Below are positions 21,242 to 31,650 of a DNA stretch of 64,000 nucleotides, one piece after another. Source of the stretch: Burkholderia ubonensis (GTDB lineage Bacteria; Pseudomonadota; Gammaproteobacteria; Burkholderiales; Burkholderiaceae); NCBI RefSeq assembly GCF_001718695.1, contig NZ_CP013420.1:2852001-2916000 (forward strand). The letters run 5' to 3'. The notes under the pieces are model-generated. The model was not told where the DNA came from and made no database searches. It was given only the letters and a program-made list of their open reading frames with translations. The position numbers and the translations under genes were made by a program. The number at the start of each line of letters is the position of its first letter. The first letter of the stretch is position 1.

Positions 21242-22210
21242 TTACACGAGCTTGCCGGGGAACTGGCTATCGGGATCTTGCATCGCGAGTCGTTGCCGAT
21301 CCATGAAATCGCGCAGCGTGTCGATGCCGCGCAACTGCAGGATCGTGTTGCGAACCGCCGCCTCGACCAGCACCGCGAGGTTGCGGCCGGCCGCGACCTG
21401 GATCGTGACCTTGCTGATCGGCAGGCCGAGCACGTCGACCGTCTGGCTTTCGAGCGGCAGGCGCTGGAACTCGCCGTCGGGGCGCCGCACCAGCTGCACG
21501 ATCAGCTTCAGCTTCATTTTCCGCCGTACGGCGGTCTCGCCGAAGATCGTCTTGATGTCGAGCAGGCCGAGGCCGCGCACTTCGAGCAGGTTCTGCAGCA
21601 GCGGCGGGCAGCGCCCTTCGACGAAATCGGGGCCGAGGCGCACGAAATCGACCGCGTCGTCGGCGACGAGGCCGTGGCCGCGGCTGATCAGCTCGAGGCC
21701 GAGTTCGCTCTTGCCGAGGCCCGAGTCGCCCGTCAGCAGCACGCCCATCCCGAGGATGTCGAGGAACACGCCGTGCAGCGTGGCGCGCGGCGCGAGAATG
21801 CGCGACATGTAGAGGCGCAGGCTGTCGATCACCGCGGCGGCGGACATCGGCGTCGTGAACAGCGGCGTCGACGAGCGCGTGCAGCGCAGCACCAGTTCGG
21901 GCGGCGCCGCGGCGCCGCCGGCGACGACGAGGAACGGCGGTTCGAGGGCGATCAGTTCGGCCATGTGGCGCGAGCGGTCTTCGTCGGTCTGCCGCTGGTA
22001 GTAGTCGATCTCGGCCTCACCGAGCACCTGGATCCGGTTCGGGTGGATCAGGTTCAGGTGGCCGACGAGGTCGGCGCTCGACGTCGCATTGGCGACGGTA
22101 TCCGCGGAAAAGCCGCGCTCCCAGCCTTCATGCCCCGTCAGCCAGCTGAGCTTCAGCGTGGCGGCGTTGTCGTCGAAGATGCTCTGGGCGTTGATGCTGG
22201 ACGTATCCAT
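21242..22210 (-). CDS. hprK: HPr kinase/phosphorylase
   Basis: HprK phosphorylates and dephosphorylates HPr on a serine. The 322-residue product has the Walker [19 protein letters not shown], preceded by a conserved His/Asp-rich N-terminal domain, and the family signature [16 protein letters not shown]. It stands between ptsN and rapZ, so HPr, PtsN and RapZ are linked here in carbon-nitrogen signalling. Confidence 0.96.
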   Translation of the reverse strand: MDTSSINAQSIFDDNAATLKLSWLTGHEGWERGFSADTVANATSSADLVGHLNLIHPNRIQVLGEAEIDYYQRQTDEDRSRHMAELIALEPPFLVVAGGAAAPPELVLRCTRSSTPLFTTPMSAAAVIDSLRLYMSRILAPRATLHGVFLDILGMGVLLTGDSGLGKSELGLELISRGHGLVADDAVDFVRLGPDFVEGRCPPLLQNLLEVRGLGLLDIKTIFGETAVRRKMKLKLIVQLVRRPDGEFQRLPLESQTVDVLGLPISKVTIQVAAGRNLAVLVEAAVRNTILQLRGIDTLRDFMDRQRLAMQDPDSQFPGKLV

Positions 22211-22346
22211 GAGTCCGTCACTCCAGTGAGCCGGTCAATGAGCCGGTGCGCGCAGCGACGGTCGTCGCCACGCCGGGCCGGCGCCGGGCGGCCCGGGGCG
22301 GCGGCGCGTGCCGCCTGGTTCGGGAAAATGTACCGCCCGGATCAAC

Positions 22347-22802
22347 TCAAGGTTGCCACTGAGTGAGCAGGCTGTGCAACTCCGCGCGATCCGGTTCGTT
22401 GTGCAGACGCTCGCGCGCATCGCGGTCGGACAGCAGCTGCGCGATTTCCGACAGGATCTCGAGATGCTGCTGGGTGGCTTGCTCGGGAACGAGCAGGAAG
22501 ATCAGGAGCGAAACGGGCTGGCCGTCGGGCGCCTCGAACGGAATCGGATCGGCGAGCCGCACGAACGCGGCGAGCGGATGCTTGAGGCCCTTGATGCGTC
22601 CGTGTGGAATCGCGACGCCTTCGCCGAGCCCGGTCGAGCCGAGGCGCTCGCGCGCGAACAGGTTGTCCGTGACGGTGCTGCGGGCGATGCCGTTCTGATT
22701 CTCGAAGATCAGCCCGGCTTGTTCGAAGACGCGTTTCTTGCTGGTGACGGAGAGGTCGATGACGACGTTCTCTAGGGGCAGGATTTTGGCTAGGCGATTC
22801 AT
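22347..22802 (-). CDS. ptsN: PTS IIA-like nitrogen-regulatory protein
   Basis: PtsN is the EIIA-Ntr protein of the nitrogen phosphotransfer system. The 151-residue product has the phosphorylated His67 in GVAIPHGRI and the family segment FLLVPEQATQQHLEILSEIA. The ATG at 22802 (MNRLAKILPL) is preferred to upstream codons that look non-coding. It is followed by hprK. Confidence 0.94.
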   Translation of the reverse strand: MNRLAKILPLENVVIDLSVTSKKRVFEQAGLIFENQNGIARSTVTDNLFARERLGSTGLGEGVAIPHGRIKGLKHPLAAFVRLADPIPFEAPDGQPVSLLIFLLVPEQATQQHLEILSEIAQLLSDRDARERLHNEPDRAELHSLLTQWQP

Positions 22803-23008
22803 GTTGGCAGGCGATAGGGCGGCCTGGGGTCTCCTCGCGGCGGCAGACTGATTTTCCATGTTTGGCAATATCAAGGCGTTCGGCTTCGGCAGCCTGCAAC
22901 GCAGCTACCGCGCGCCACGCCCCCCGGCGATAACCGGCACATTATAGAGCACAGCCGCGTGCATGGCGCAGCATGGACGGACCGGTCGCACCACGGCCCC
23001 GAGGGCAC

Positions 23009-23031
23009 AAAAAAAGCCCGGCGAACCGGGC
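23009..23031 (-). terminator. Terminator after hpf
   Basis: A 6-bp stem (23016-23021 with 23026-23031) with a CGAA-type tetraloop precedes a run of T on the minus strand. It lies 23 bases past the hpf stop, so ptsN, 250 bases further on, may have its own promoter. Confidence 0.8.
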
Positions 23032-23053
23032 GATGTGCGTGTTGCGGTAAAGG

Positions 23054-23422
23054 TTATTGCGGCGGCACTTCGATCTGTTCGAACTGCTCGACCGCCGGCT
23101 GAAGCTTGATCGGATCGTGCGCGTGCGTTTGCAGGCGCTCCATGTGCTTCACGACCTGGCGGTCCAGCTTGTCGATCAGCAGGTCGATCGCCGCGTACAG
23201 GTTGCCGTTTGCGCTTTCGACGAAGATGTCCTTGCCCTTCAGATGCAGATTGATTTCCGCGCGTTGCTGCTTGTCCTTTTCCTTGTGGTTGTCGACCGAG
23301 AGGATCACAGTGCCATCGATCACCTGATCGCTATGCCGTAGCACCCGGTCCAGCTTGGTGATCACGTATTCGCGAATTGCAGGCGTGACTTCGAGATGAT
23401 GTCCACTGATCTTCAGGTTCAT
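23054..23422 (-). CDS. hpf: Ribosome hibernation promoting factor
   Basis: HPF binds the 30S subunit and inactivates ribosomes in stationary phase. The 122-residue product is the short form: [20 protein letters not shown], then [27 protein letters not shown], with no long C-terminal dimerisation domain. It lies 158 bases after rpoN, as in most Proteobacteria. Confidence 0.95.
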   Translation of the reverse strand: MNLKISGHHLEVTPAIREYVITKLDRVLRHSDQVIDGTVILSVDNHKEKDKQQRAEINLHLKGKDIFVESANGNLYAAIDLLIDKLDRQVVKHMERLQTHAHDPIKLQPAVEQFEQIEVPPQ

Positions 23423-23580
23423 AGTGCTTCTCCAAGCGAGTGACCACGCGGCCGCATCGAGGCGGCGCTCCGGTCGACATGCCCGTGCCGCACGGGGCGG
23501 CAGCTGGCGGACAGGTCGCCCGGCCTGTTCCCCGTATGCGCGGTGGCCGGAACACGCCTGCCGCCGGGCAGGCAGCAGGC

Positions 23581-25086
23581 TTAAAGAGACTTGCGCAGAT
23601 TCACTGCCGGGATCTTGAGGGCTTCGCGATACTTGGCAACCGTGCGGCGCGCGACCACGAAGCCTTGTTCTGCCAGCAGTTCGGCAATGCGGCTGTCCGA
23701 AAGAGGCGATTTGGTGTCTTCGGCTCCTATCAGTTGCTTGATCAGGGCACGGATGGCGGTCGACGATGCGGCGCCACCGGTGTCGGTCGAGACGTGAGAT
23801 CCGAAGAAGTACTTAAATTCAAGCGTCCCGAACGGGGTCAGCATGTACTTCCCGGTTGTCACACGGCTGACAGTCGACTCGTGTAGGCCCAGCGTATCAG
23901 CTATTTCCCTCAAAACCAAGGGGCGCATGGCAATTTCGCCGTGCGCAAAGAAATTCTTCTGACGTTCGACAATAGCCTGCGCCACTCGCAGGATCGTGTC
24001 GAACCGCTGCTGGATATTCTTGATCAGCCAGCGCGCTTCCTGCAGCTGCTGCTTGAGCGAACCCGCGGACGGATCGCCGCGGCTGTTGCGCAGGATGTTC
24101 GCGTAGAGATTGTTGATCCGCAGGCGCGGCACGACTTCGGGATTCAGCTCCGCCTGCCAGCCCTGGCCGACCTTCTTCACGATGATGTCGGGCACGACAT
24201 AGTCCGCTTCGGCCTTGCCGTACGCGGCGCCGGGGAACGGCTCCAGCGAGCGGATCAGCGCGTGCGCGTCGCGCAGCGCGTCGTCGTTCGCCTTCAGGTG
24301 CTTGCGCAACCGCGTGAAGTCGCGCGCGGCGAGCAGCTCGAGATATTGCGACACGATCTCGAGCGCGAGCGTGCGCGTCGGGGACGGATCGAGCCGCAGC
24401 AACTGCAGCTTCAGGCACTCGGACGCCGAGCGGGCCCCGACCCCGGCCGGGTCGAAGCTGTGCAGCAGCGCAAGCGCGGCGTTCAGTTCGTCGCAATCGA
24501 CTTCGAGTTCGGGCGGCAGGTCGGCGAGCACCTCGTCGAGCGTGGCGGTCAGGTAGCCGTCGTCGTCGAGCGATTCGATCAGGAACATCACGAGCGCGCG
24601 GTCGCGCGGCCCGGCCTGCGTGACGCGCAGCTGCGCGGACAGGTGGTCGCGCAGCGACGTCGCCGCTTCCTGGACCTGCAGCGGCGGCAGGTCGTCGTCA
24701 TCCGACGCGCCGCTCGCGCGGCCGAATTCGTCGAGGTTCCATTGCGGGCCGTCGCTGTCGCCGGACGCGTAGCCGTCGTAGTCGTCGGCCGAGGCAGGCT
24801 CATCGCGTTCGGTGCGCTCGCCGGTCTGGCCGGCGCCGTTCGTGGCCGCCATCGGCTCGGGGTTCGACGCGGGCGGCGTCTGCGCGATCAGCGAACCGTC
24901 GGCGGCAACGCGCAGCGGGCTCGCGATCCATTCGTCGTCGCTCTCGAGCAGCGGATTCTGGGCGACCGCCATCGCCACTTCCTGCTGCAGTTCGAGCGTC
25001 GACAGCTGCAGGAGCCGGATCGACTGCTGCAGTTGCGGCGTCAGCGCCAGGTGTTGCGACAGGCGGAGTTGAAGGCTGGCTTTCAT
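23581..25086 (-). CDS. rpoN: RNA polymerase sigma-54 factor
   Basis: RpoN directs polymerase to -24/-12 promoters that need enhancer-binding ATPases. The 501-residue product has the Gln/Leu-rich activator region I ([20 protein letters not shown]), an acidic region II, the core-binding domain and the RpoN box [10 protein letters not shown] near the C-terminus. The ATG at 25086 ([10 protein letters not shown]) is the family start. Confidence 0.97.
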   Translation of the reverse strand: MKASLQLRLSQHLALTPQLQQSIRLLQLSTLELQQEVAMAVAQNPLLESDDEWIASPLRVAADGSLIAQTPPASNPEPMAATNGAGQTGERTERDEPASADDYDGYASGDSDGPQWNLDEFGRASGASDDDDLPPLQVQEAATSLRDHLSAQLRVTQAGPRDRALVMFLIESLDDDGYLTATLDEVLADLPPELEVDCDELNAALALLHSFDPAGVGARSASECLKLQLLRLDPSPTRTLALEIVSQYLELLAARDFTRLRKHLKANDDALRDAHALIRSLEPFPGAAYGKAEADYVVPDIIVKKVGQGWQAELNPEVVPRLRINNLYANILRNSRGDPSAGSLKQQLQEARWLIKNIQQRFDTILRVAQAIVERQKNFFAHGEIAMRPLVLREIADTLGLHESTVSRVTTGKYMLTPFGTLEFKYFFGSHVSTDTGGAASSTAIRALIKQLIGAEDTKSPLSDSRIAELLAEQGFVVARRTVAKYREALKIPAVNLRKSL

Positions 25087-25251
25087 GGCAAGGAGGGAGT
25101 CATACCGGAAGTTTGCCACGACCCAGGCGCCTTGAGCCATCCGCGATTACGCGCGGCGCCCGTTCGGCCGCGAGCGGGCCGCGAACGGGACTGTGAAACC
25201 GGTCGCGGCCCCGCGCGGCGTGACCGGGCGGGGCGCGTCCTCGACGACGGG

Positions 25252-26028
25252 TTACATGCGGAAATGTTCGCCGAGATAGACGCGGCGCACGCTTTCGTTC
25301 TCGATGATTTCGCTCGGCGCGCCGGCGGCGAGCACGGTGCCGTCGCTGATGATGTACGCGTGGTCGCAGATGCCGAGCGTTTCGCGGACGTTGTGGTCCG
25401 TGATCAGCACGCCGATGTTGCGCTGCTTCAGGAACTTGACGATCTTCTGGATCTCGAGCACCGCGATCGGGTCGACGCCCGCGAACGGCTCGTCGAGCAG
25501 GATGAAGCTCGGGTTGGTCGCGAGCGCGCGCGCGATCTCGACGCGGCGGCGTTCGCCGCCGGACAGCGACAGTGCCGGATTCTCGCGCAGGTGGCCGATC
25601 TGCAGCTCGTCGAGCAGCGCCTCGGTGCGCGACGCGATCGCGTCCTTCGACAGGCGCTTGCCGCCGTCGTCGTGCTGCAGCTCGAGCACCGCGCGGATGT
25701 TTTCCTCGACGGTCAGCTTGCGGAACACCGACGCTTCCTGCGGCAGGTACGACAGCCCCAGCGACGCGCGCTTGTGGATCGGCAGCAGGCTGATCGAGCT
25801 GCCGTTCAGCGAAATCTCGCCCGCGTCGAGCGGCACGAGCCCGACGATCATGTAGAACGACGTGGTCTTGCCGGCGCCGTTCGGGCCGAGCAGGCCGACG
25901 ACTTCGCCGCTCTTCACGTCGAGCGACACATCCTTGACCACCGTGCGCGAGCCGTAGCGCTTCTTCAGGTTGCGCACGACGAGCGAGCTGCTGGTGCCGG
26001 CCGGCTGGCGGTTCGGTAACGCATTCAT
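25252..26028 (-). CDS. lptB: LPS export ABC transporter ATPase
   Basis: LptB powers the extraction of LPS from the inner membrane. The 258-residue product has Walker [10 protein letters not shown], the signature LSGGERRR, Walker [12 protein letters not shown] and the switch His in [10 protein letters not shown]. The start overlaps the lptA stop by 4 bases (ATGA). It belongs to the kdsD-kdsC-lptC-lptA-lptB-rpoN cluster. Confidence 0.97.
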   Translation of the reverse strand: MNALPNRQPAGTSSSLVVRNLKKRYGSRTVVKDVSLDVKSGEVVGLLGPNGAGKTTSFYMIVGLVPLDAGEISLNGSSISLLPIHKRASLGLSYLPQEASVFRKLTVEENIRAVLELQHDDGGKRLSKDAIASRTEALLDELQIGHLRENPALSLSGGERRRVEIARALATNPSFILLDEPFAGVDPIAVLEIQKIVKFLKQRNIGVLITDHNVRETLGICDHAYIISDGTVLAAGAPSEIIENESVRRVYLGEHFRM

Positions 26029-26690
26029 TGGCCCGGCGCCCCCTGGATCGTGGCCGACGGCGCCAGCTTGGCCGGCGCGCCGTTCAGCGGGGCGGGGCCG
26101 CCGTTGCGCGGCGACAGCATCGCGCGCACGCGGCCGTTCGGGTTGCCCGGCGCCGCGACGTCCTTGCCGCCGCGCGCGGTGTAGAAGTCGCGCTGGCCGT
26201 CGTAGGTGATCACGCTGCCGTGCACGGTGTCGGCGATCGTCGACGTGCCCTGCAGGCGGCGCACGGTCGCGGCGGTCGTGAGGGTCGTCAGGTCCTGCTT
26301 GCCGTCGTAGTCGATGCGCTCCGAGTCGCCGTCGATGTACTCGTCGAGCCCTTCGCGCTTCTGGCGGAACGACGCGTGCTTCTTGCCGCTGCCGTACGAC
26401 GTCGCGTACTGATAGCCTTCCGGATCCTGCCGCACTTCGACGCGATCGCCCTTGATGATGATCGTGCCCTTCGTGATCACGACGTTGCCGGTCGCGATGG
26501 TGACCTGCTTCAGGTCGTCGTAGGTCAGGTTGTCCGCTTCGACGTTGATCGGCTTGCCCTGATCGGCCTTTTCGGCATGGGCGAGCGGCGCCAGCCCGGC
26601 CAGCGGGAGCGCCACGAGCGTCGCGGCGAGCGCGGCGCGGGCAGCGCGCCGGGCGCCGCCGTAAATCTGACACGGGAACGATTCGTTCAT
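26025..26690 (-). CDS. lptA: Periplasmic LPS transport protein LptA
   Basis: LptA forms the periplasmic bridge for LPS. The 221-residue product has a signal peptide ending AHA-E, then the OstA/LptA beta-jellyroll ([32 protein letters not shown]). It has a Pro/Ala-rich C-terminal tail of about 40 residues longer than in E. coli. It is coupled to lptB. Confidence 0.95.
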   Translation of the reverse strand: MNESFPCQIYGGARRAARAALAATLVALPLAGLAPLAHAEKADQGKPINVEADNLTYDDLKQVTIATGNVVITKGTIIIKGDRVEVRQDPEGYQYATSYGSGKKHASFRQKREGLDEYIDGDSERIDYDGKQDLTTLTTAATVRRLQGTSTIADTVHGSVITYDGQRDFYTARGGKDVAAPGNPNGRVRAMLSPRNGGPAPLNGAPAKLAPSATIQGAPGQ

Positions 26691-26710
26691 GCAGTCACGC
26701 GTGGGATGAG

Positions 26711-27325
26711 TTACTTGGGTTGACCTTTCGAGCCGCCGGACGCGTCCGACGCGGCGATCGTGCCGCGCACGTTGCCGTAAAGCTCGATGACCCGGGTGAC
26801 GTTGTTGTACTTCATGCCGTCGGTCGCATTGACGAGCGACAGGCCGCGCTGAAGTTTAACCGGCTTTTCGGTCTGGATCACATCATCATTGACGAAGATC
26901 CGGAAATGCTGGGAATCCGCCTGCATCTGCGGGTCGCCGCCGCCCGCGGCGCGCAGGATGCGCGCGTCGTCGTACAGGTCGACGATCGACACGTCGCCGT
27001 TGACGGTGCCGCGCTTCGCGGTGGTCGTCACGACCGGCTTGCCGGGCTGGAACGCGCGCATCGCCGGGGTGGTCAGGTCGCTCGACTCGGTGTCCTCGTA
27101 GTGGATCAGCTTCGCCGCGGTCAGCCGGTACTGGGTCGTGCCCGACTGGTCGAGCTCGGTCACCGAGAAGTTGTCCGCGAAATAATCGGGCGTGTGCTGC
27201 TTCTGCTGCGCGGGGCCTTCGCCGGGCGGCGGCAGCGTCGCCTGCAGCAGCCACCAGGTGACGCCCGCGAGCGCCGCGACCGCGGCGAGCGGCAGCAGCT
27301 GGGTCCAGCGGAATTGAGGATTCAT
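26711..27325 (-). CDS. lptC: LPS export protein LptC
   Basis: LptC is a bitopic inner-membrane protein that passes LPS to LptA. The 204-residue product has an N-terminal membrane segment (about residues 10-27, LLPLAAVAALAGVTWWLLQA) and a periplasmic LptC fold (YRLTAAKLIHYEDTESSDLT). It is 3 bases after kdsC and 20 before lptA, so all are one operon. Confidence 0.94.
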   Translation of the reverse strand: MNPQFRWTQLLPLAAVAALAGVTWWLLQATLPPPGEGPAQQKQHTPDYFADNFSVTELDQSGTTQYRLTAAKLIHYEDTESSDLTTPAMRAFQPGKPVVTTTAKRGTVNGDVSIVDLYDDARILRAAGGGDPQMQADSQHFRIFVNDDVIQTEKPVKLQRGLSLVNATDGMKYNNVTRVIELYGNVRGTIAASDASGGSKGQPK

Positions 27326-27328
27326 CCG

Positions 27329-27865
27329 TCAGGCCCCGCAGGCTTGCGCGAGCAGCGCGTCGTAGCGGCGCTGCGCGCGCAGGATCGTGTCGCAGACCTC
27401 GCGCACCGCGCCTTGGCCGCCGCGGGCCTCGGCGACCCAGTGCGCACGGGCGATCACCTCGGGGTGCGCGTTCGCCGGCGCGGCAGCGAAGCCGCAGCGC
27501 AGCATCACCGGCAGGTCGGGCCAGTCGTCGCCCATGTAGCCGCATGCGTGCGGCGCGATGCCGAGCGACGCGGCCAGCTCGCCGAACACGGCGAGCTTGT
27601 TCTCGGCGCCCTGGAACAGGTGCGCGATCTTCATTTCCTTCGCGCGCGCGGCGACGATCTCGGACTTGCGGCCCGTGATGATCGCGGTTGCGATGCCGGC
27701 CTCGCCGAGCAGCTTCACGCCGTGCCCGTCGAGCGAATTGAACGACTTCATCGCGTCGCCGGCGGCCGTGAACAGCAGGCCGCCGTCGGTCAGCACGCCG
27801 TCGACGTCGAAAATCATCAGCTTCACACGGCTCGCGCGCTCGGCTGCGGTCAGCGCAGCGGTCAT
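27329..27865 (-). CDS. kdsC: 3-deoxy-D-manno-octulosonate 8-phosphate phosphatase
   Basis: KdsC is a HAD phosphatase that makes Kdo for LPS. The 178-residue product has the HAD nucleophile motif DVDGVLTDG, IITGRKSEIV and GDDWPDLPVM. Its ATG shares one base with the kdsD stop (TGATG), so it is coupled. Confidence 0.96.
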   Translation of the reverse strand: MTAALTAAERASRVKLMIFDVDGVLTDGGLLFTAAGDAMKSFNSLDGHGVKLLGEAGIATAIITGRKSEIVAARAKEMKIAHLFQGAENKLAVFGELAASLGIAPHACGYMGDDWPDLPVMLRCGFAAAPANAHPEVIARAHWVAEARGGQGAVREVCDTILRAQRRYDALLAQACGA

Positions 27866-28848
27866 CAGATCACCTTCTTCGAGAACAGGTCGTGCATGTT
27901 CAGCGCGCCGATCAGCGCGCCGTCGGCATCGACCACCAGCATCTGGTTGATCCGGTGGCGCTCCATCAGTTCCACCGCCTCGACCGCCAGGTGATCCGGC
28001 CCGATCGTGCGCGGCTGGCGCGTCATCACGTCGGCGATCGGCAGCCGGCGGAAGTCGCCGTCGCGCTCGAGCACGCGGCGCAGGTCGCCGTCCGTGAAGA
28101 TCCCGGCGACCTTGCCGCCGGCGTCGACCACGGCCGTCATCCCGAGCCGCTTCGCGGTGATCTGGAACAGCGCGTCGGACAGCGTCGCGTCGAGCCCGAC
28201 GGACGGAATCTCGTCGCCGGTGCGCATCACGTCGCGCACGTAGGTGAGCAGGCGCCGGCCGAGCGCGCCGCCCGGGTGCGAGCGCGCGAAATCCTCGGAG
28301 CCGAAGCCGCGCGCGTCGAGCACCGCGACCGCGAGCGCGTCGCCGAGCGCGAGCGCGGCGGTCGTGCTCGCGGTGGGCGCGAGGTTGAGCGGGCACGCTT
28401 CCTTCGCGACCGCGGCGTTCAGGTTGACGTCGGCGAGCTGGCCGAGGCTGGATTCGGCGCGGCCCGTGATCGCGATCAGCTTCGCGCCGATCCGCTTCAC
28501 GAGCGGCAGGATCGCGACGAGCTCTTCCGACTCGCCGGAGTACGAGATGCCGATGAACACGTCGTCGGCCGTGACCATCCCGAGGTCGCCGTGGCTGGCC
28601 TCGGCCGGATGGACGAAGAACGCGGGCGTGCCGGTGCTGGCCAGCGTGGCCGCGATCTTGCGGGCGATGTGCCCGGATTTGCCGATTCCGGAGACCACCA
28701 CGCGGCCGCCGCAGCCGAGCAGCAGCGCGACGGCCTTGACGAAGTCGCCGTCGAGCTGGTCGCTCAGTGCGCGCACGGCGTCCGCCTCGATGTCGAGCAC
28801 GTCGCGGGCGAGCGCGAGCGCCCGATCATCATTGATTTTCGCTATCAT
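27865..28848 (-). CDS. kdsD: Arabinose-5-phosphate isomerase
   Basis: KdsD converts ribulose 5-phosphate to arabinose 5-phosphate for Kdo. The 327-residue product has a SIS domain (VVVSGIGKSGHIARKIAATL, then ISYSGESEEL) and two CBS domains in the C-terminal half (DVMRTGDEIP, DVMTRQPRTI). The ATG at 28848 (MIAKINDDRA) was chosen; the antisense frame that extends beyond it belongs to the shadow of the divergent antiporter gene. Confidence 0.95.
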   Translation of the reverse strand: MIAKINDDRALALARDVLDIEADAVRALSDQLDGDFVKAVALLLGCGGRVVVSGIGKSGHIARKIAATLASTGTPAFFVHPAEASHGDLGMVTADDVFIGISYSGESEELVAILPLVKRIGAKLIAITGRAESSLGQLADVNLNAAVAKEACPLNLAPTASTTAALALGDALAVAVLDARGFGSEDFARSHPGGALGRRLLTYVRDVMRTGDEIPSVGLDATLSDALFQITAKRLGMTAVVDAGGKVAGIFTDGDLRRVLERDGDFRRLPIADVMTRQPRTIGPDHLAVEAVELMERHRINQMLVVDADGALIGALNMHDLFSKKVI

Positions 28849-28974
28849 GCGCGGAGTATAGCAAAGGCGTTTGTTCGCCGCGCCGGCCGTTCGGACTCGT
28901 CCGATGTCGCCTGTCTCCCGCCACCATCCCGCGCCTGCTTTGCCGTGGCCCCGACGACCGAGGACGCTTCGCCC

Positions 28975-30981
28975 GTGATTTCCCCGCTCGAAATGACGCT
29001 CCTGCTGCTGCTGGCTTCGGTGGTGGGCGTCGTCGTATTCCGTTCGCTGAACCTGCCGCCGATGCTCGGCTACCTGACCGTCGGCATCCTGGTCGGCCCG
29101 CACGCGTTCGGCGTCGCGGCGGACCTCGAGCGGGCCGAGCATCTCGCGGAATTCGGCGTGGTGTTCCTGATGTTCTCGATCGGCCTCGAGTTCTCGCTCG
29201 CGAAGCTGCGGGCGATGCAGCGGCTCGTGTTCGGCCTCGGGCTGCTGCAGGTGGTCGCGACGCTCGTGCTCGCGCTCGTGCTCGGCGCGCTGTTCGAGCG
29301 CTGGATGCACATCACGTGGCAGGGCTGCATCGCGCTCGGCGGCGCGCTCGCGATGTCGTCGACCGCGATCGTGTCGAAGATGCTCGCCGAGCGCCTCGAG
29401 ATCGAGACCGAGCACGGCCGCAACATCTTCGGCGTGCTGCTGTTCCAGGATCTCGCCGTTGTGCCGCTCCTGATCGTGATCGCCGCGTTCGGCGCCGAGT
29501 CGTCGAAGGACCTGGTGCTCACGCTCGGGTTCGCGGCCGTGAAGATCGTGATCGCGCTCGCGCTGCTGTTGATCGTCGGACAGCGCTTCATGACCCGCTG
29601 GCTCAACGTCGTCGCGCGGCGCCGCTCGCAGGAGCTGTTCGTGCTGAACCTGCTGCTCGTCACGCTGGGCGCCGCGTTCTTCACCGACAAGTTCGGCCTG
29701 TCGCTCGCGCTCGGCGCGTTCATCGCGGGGATGCTGATCGCCGAGACGCCGTTCCGCCATCAGGTCGAGGAAGACATCAAGCCGTTCCGCGACGTGCTGC
29801 TCGGCCTGTTCTTCGTGACGACCGGGATGCTGCTCGATCCGCGCGTGATCTGGGAGCATCCGTTGCTCGTGTTCGGCTTCTTCTTTGGGCAGATCCTGTT
29901 CAAGGGCACGATGATCACGGGGCTCGCACGGGTGTTCGGCGCGACGCCGGGCGTCGCGATGCGCACCGGCATCGGGCTCGCGCAGGCCGGTGAATTCGGC
30001 TTCGTGCTGCTGAACCTGATCCTCGACAAGCACCTCGTCGATGCGACGCTGCTGCAGGCGATCCTCGCGTCGATGCTGCTGTCGATGCTCGCCGCGCCGT
30101 TCCTGATCCAGAACGCCGACCGGATCGTGATGCGGCTGTCGTCGACCGAATGGATGCAGCAGTCGCTGCAGATGACCCGGATCGCGACGCAGAGCCTCAA
30201 GCAGCGTGGCCACGTGATCATCTGCGGCTACGGCCGCGCGGGCCAGAACCTTGCGCGGATGCTCGAGCAGGAAGGGATTCCGTACGTCGCGCTCGACCTC
30301 GACCCCGATCGCGTGAGCGCGGCCGCGGCCGCGGGCGAGTCGGTCGTGTTCGGCGACGCGGCGCGCCGCGAGTCGCTGCTCGCGGCGGGCATCCACCGCG
30401 CGGCGGCGGTCGCGATCACCTATGCGAACACGCCGTCGGCGCTGCGCGTGCTGCACCACGTGCACGAGCTCGAGCCCACGCTGCCGGCGATCGTGCGCAC
30501 CGTCGACGACGCCGACCTGGAAAAGCTGCTCGCCGCCGGCGCGACCGAGGTGATCCCGGAAATCGTCGAGGGCAGCCTGATGCTCGCGTCGCATACGCTG
30601 GTGCTGGTCGGCGTGCCGATGCGCAAGGTCGTGCGGCGCGTCGAGGAGATGCGCGACGAGCGCTACAGCCTGCTGCGCGGCTACTTCCGCGGCGCCGACG
30701 ACGCGGACGACGACGACCACGAGCAGGTGCGGCTACAATCGGTGCCGGTCGACGCGCGCGCGGACGCGGTCGGGCGCTCGCTGGAGGAGATCGGGCTGTT
30801 CGCGCTCGGGCTCGAGGTCACGGCGATCCGCCGGCACGGGATTCGCGGCGTGGAGCCGGATCCGCAGACCAAGCTGCGCGCGAGCGACATCGTCGTGCTG
30901 CGCGGGCTGCCCGAAGCGCTGGCGCTTGCTGAAGAGCGCCTGTCGCGCCATCGGCGCGAGCCGCCGGCCACGGCCGCGTGA
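28975..30981 (+). CDS. CPA2 monovalent cation:proton antiporter, KefB/KefC type
   Basis: The 668-residue protein has about 12 membrane segments forming a Na/H-exchanger domain (from LLLLLASVVGVVVFRSLN to about residue 390), then a TrkA-N (RCK) nucleotide-binding domain starting GHVIICGYGRAGQNLARML, and a TrkA-C domain at the end. It probably exchanges K+ or Na+ for H+. The GTG at 28975 (ISPLEMTLL after it) is used; the ATG at 28993 is an alternative. It is divergent from kdsD with a 126-base gap. Confidence 0.92.
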   Translation: MISPLEMTLLLLLASVVGVVVFRSLNLPPMLGYLTVGILVGPHAFGVAADLERAEHLAEFGVVFLMFSIGLEFSLAKLRAMQRLVFGLGLLQVVATLVLALVLGALFERWMHITWQGCIALGGALAMSSTAIVSKMLAERLEIETEHGRNIFGVLLFQDLAVVPLLIVIAAFGAESSKDLVLTLGFAAVKIVIALALLLIVGQRFMTRWLNVVARRRSQELFVLNLLLVTLGAAFFTDKFGLSLALGAFIAGMLIAETPFRHQVEEDIKPFRDVLLGLFFVTTGMLLDPRVIWEHPLLVFGFFFGQILFKGTMITGLARVFGATPGVAMRTGIGLAQAGEFGFVLLNLILDKHLVDATLLQAILASMLLSMLAAPFLIQNADRIVMRLSSTEWMQQSLQMTRIATQSLKQRGHVIICGYGRAGQNLARMLEQEGIPYVALDLDPDRVSAAAAAGESVVFGDAARRESLLAAGIHRAAAVAITYANTPSALRVLHHVHELEPTLPAIVRTVDDADLEKLLAAGATEVIPEIVEGSLMLASHTLVLVGVPMRKVVRRVEEMRDERYSLLRGYFRGADDADDDDHEQVRLQSVPVDARADAVGRSLEEIGLFALGLEVTAIRRHGIRGVEPDPQTKLRASDIVVLRGLPEALALAEERLSRHRREPPATAA

Positions 30982-31057
30982 GCGGCGATCCATAATCTGA
31001 CCCGTATTTTCTGAACGGTGCCCGAAACGTCGCGCACCGTTTTTTTCGGAGAGCTTC

Positions 31058-31624
31058 ATGCCGCATTCGTCGTCGGGGGCGCCGGTCGATCCGGCCGCCT
31101 TCATCCACAGCCAGATCCGCACGGTGCCCGACTGGCCGCAGCCGGGCGTGCAGTTCCGCGACATCACGACGCTGCTGCAAAGCCCGAAGGCGCTGCGCGT
31201 GCTGGTCGACCTGTTCGTCGAGCGCTATGTCGACGCGAAGCTCGACTACGTGGCGGGCCTCGACGCGCGCGGCTTCATCATCGCGCCGATCGTCGCATAC
31301 GAGCTGAGCGTCGGCTTCGTGCCCATCCGCAAGGTCGGCAAGCTGCCGTACAAGACCCAGCGCGAATCGTACGACCTCGAATACGGCAGCGCGACCGTCG
31401 AGATCCACGAGGATGCGTGCCGGCCCGGCGACCGCGTGATCATCATGGACGACCTGATCGCGACCGGCGGCACGATGATGGCGGGGCGCAACCTGCTGCA
31501 GCGGCTCGGCGCGGTCGTCGTCGAGGGCGCGGCGATCATCGATCTGCCGGATCTCGGCGGCTCGGCGCTGCTGCGCAACGCGGGTCTGCCCGTCTATACC
31601 GTCACCGAATTCGCCGGCCACTGA
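31058..31624 (+). CDS. apt: Adenine phosphoribosyltransferase
   Basis: Apt salvages adenine to AMP using PRPP. The 188-residue product has [12 protein letters not shown], the adenine-specific loop [17 protein letters not shown] and the PRPP motif [13 protein letters not shown]. It has a good ribosome site (GGAG) upstream. It is followed 26 bases later by the LysE-type gene. Confidence 0.95.
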   Translation: MPHSSSGAPVDPAAFIHSQIRTVPDWPQPGVQFRDITTLLQSPKALRVLVDLFVERYVDAKLDYVAGLDARGFIIAPIVAYELSVGFVPIRKVGKLPYKTQRESYDLEYGSATVEIHEDACRPGDRVIIMDDLIATGGTMMAGRNLLQRLGAVVVEGAAIIDLPDLGGSALLRNAGLPVYTVTEFAGH

Positions 31625-31650
31625 GCGCCGGCTTACGCTGCGAGGTCACG

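Noticed and set aside
27892..28974. Upstream extension of the antiporter frame over kdsD
   Set aside because: The extension is antisense to kdsD, which has intact SIS and CBS domains. The antiporter family starts at the membrane segment after 28975.
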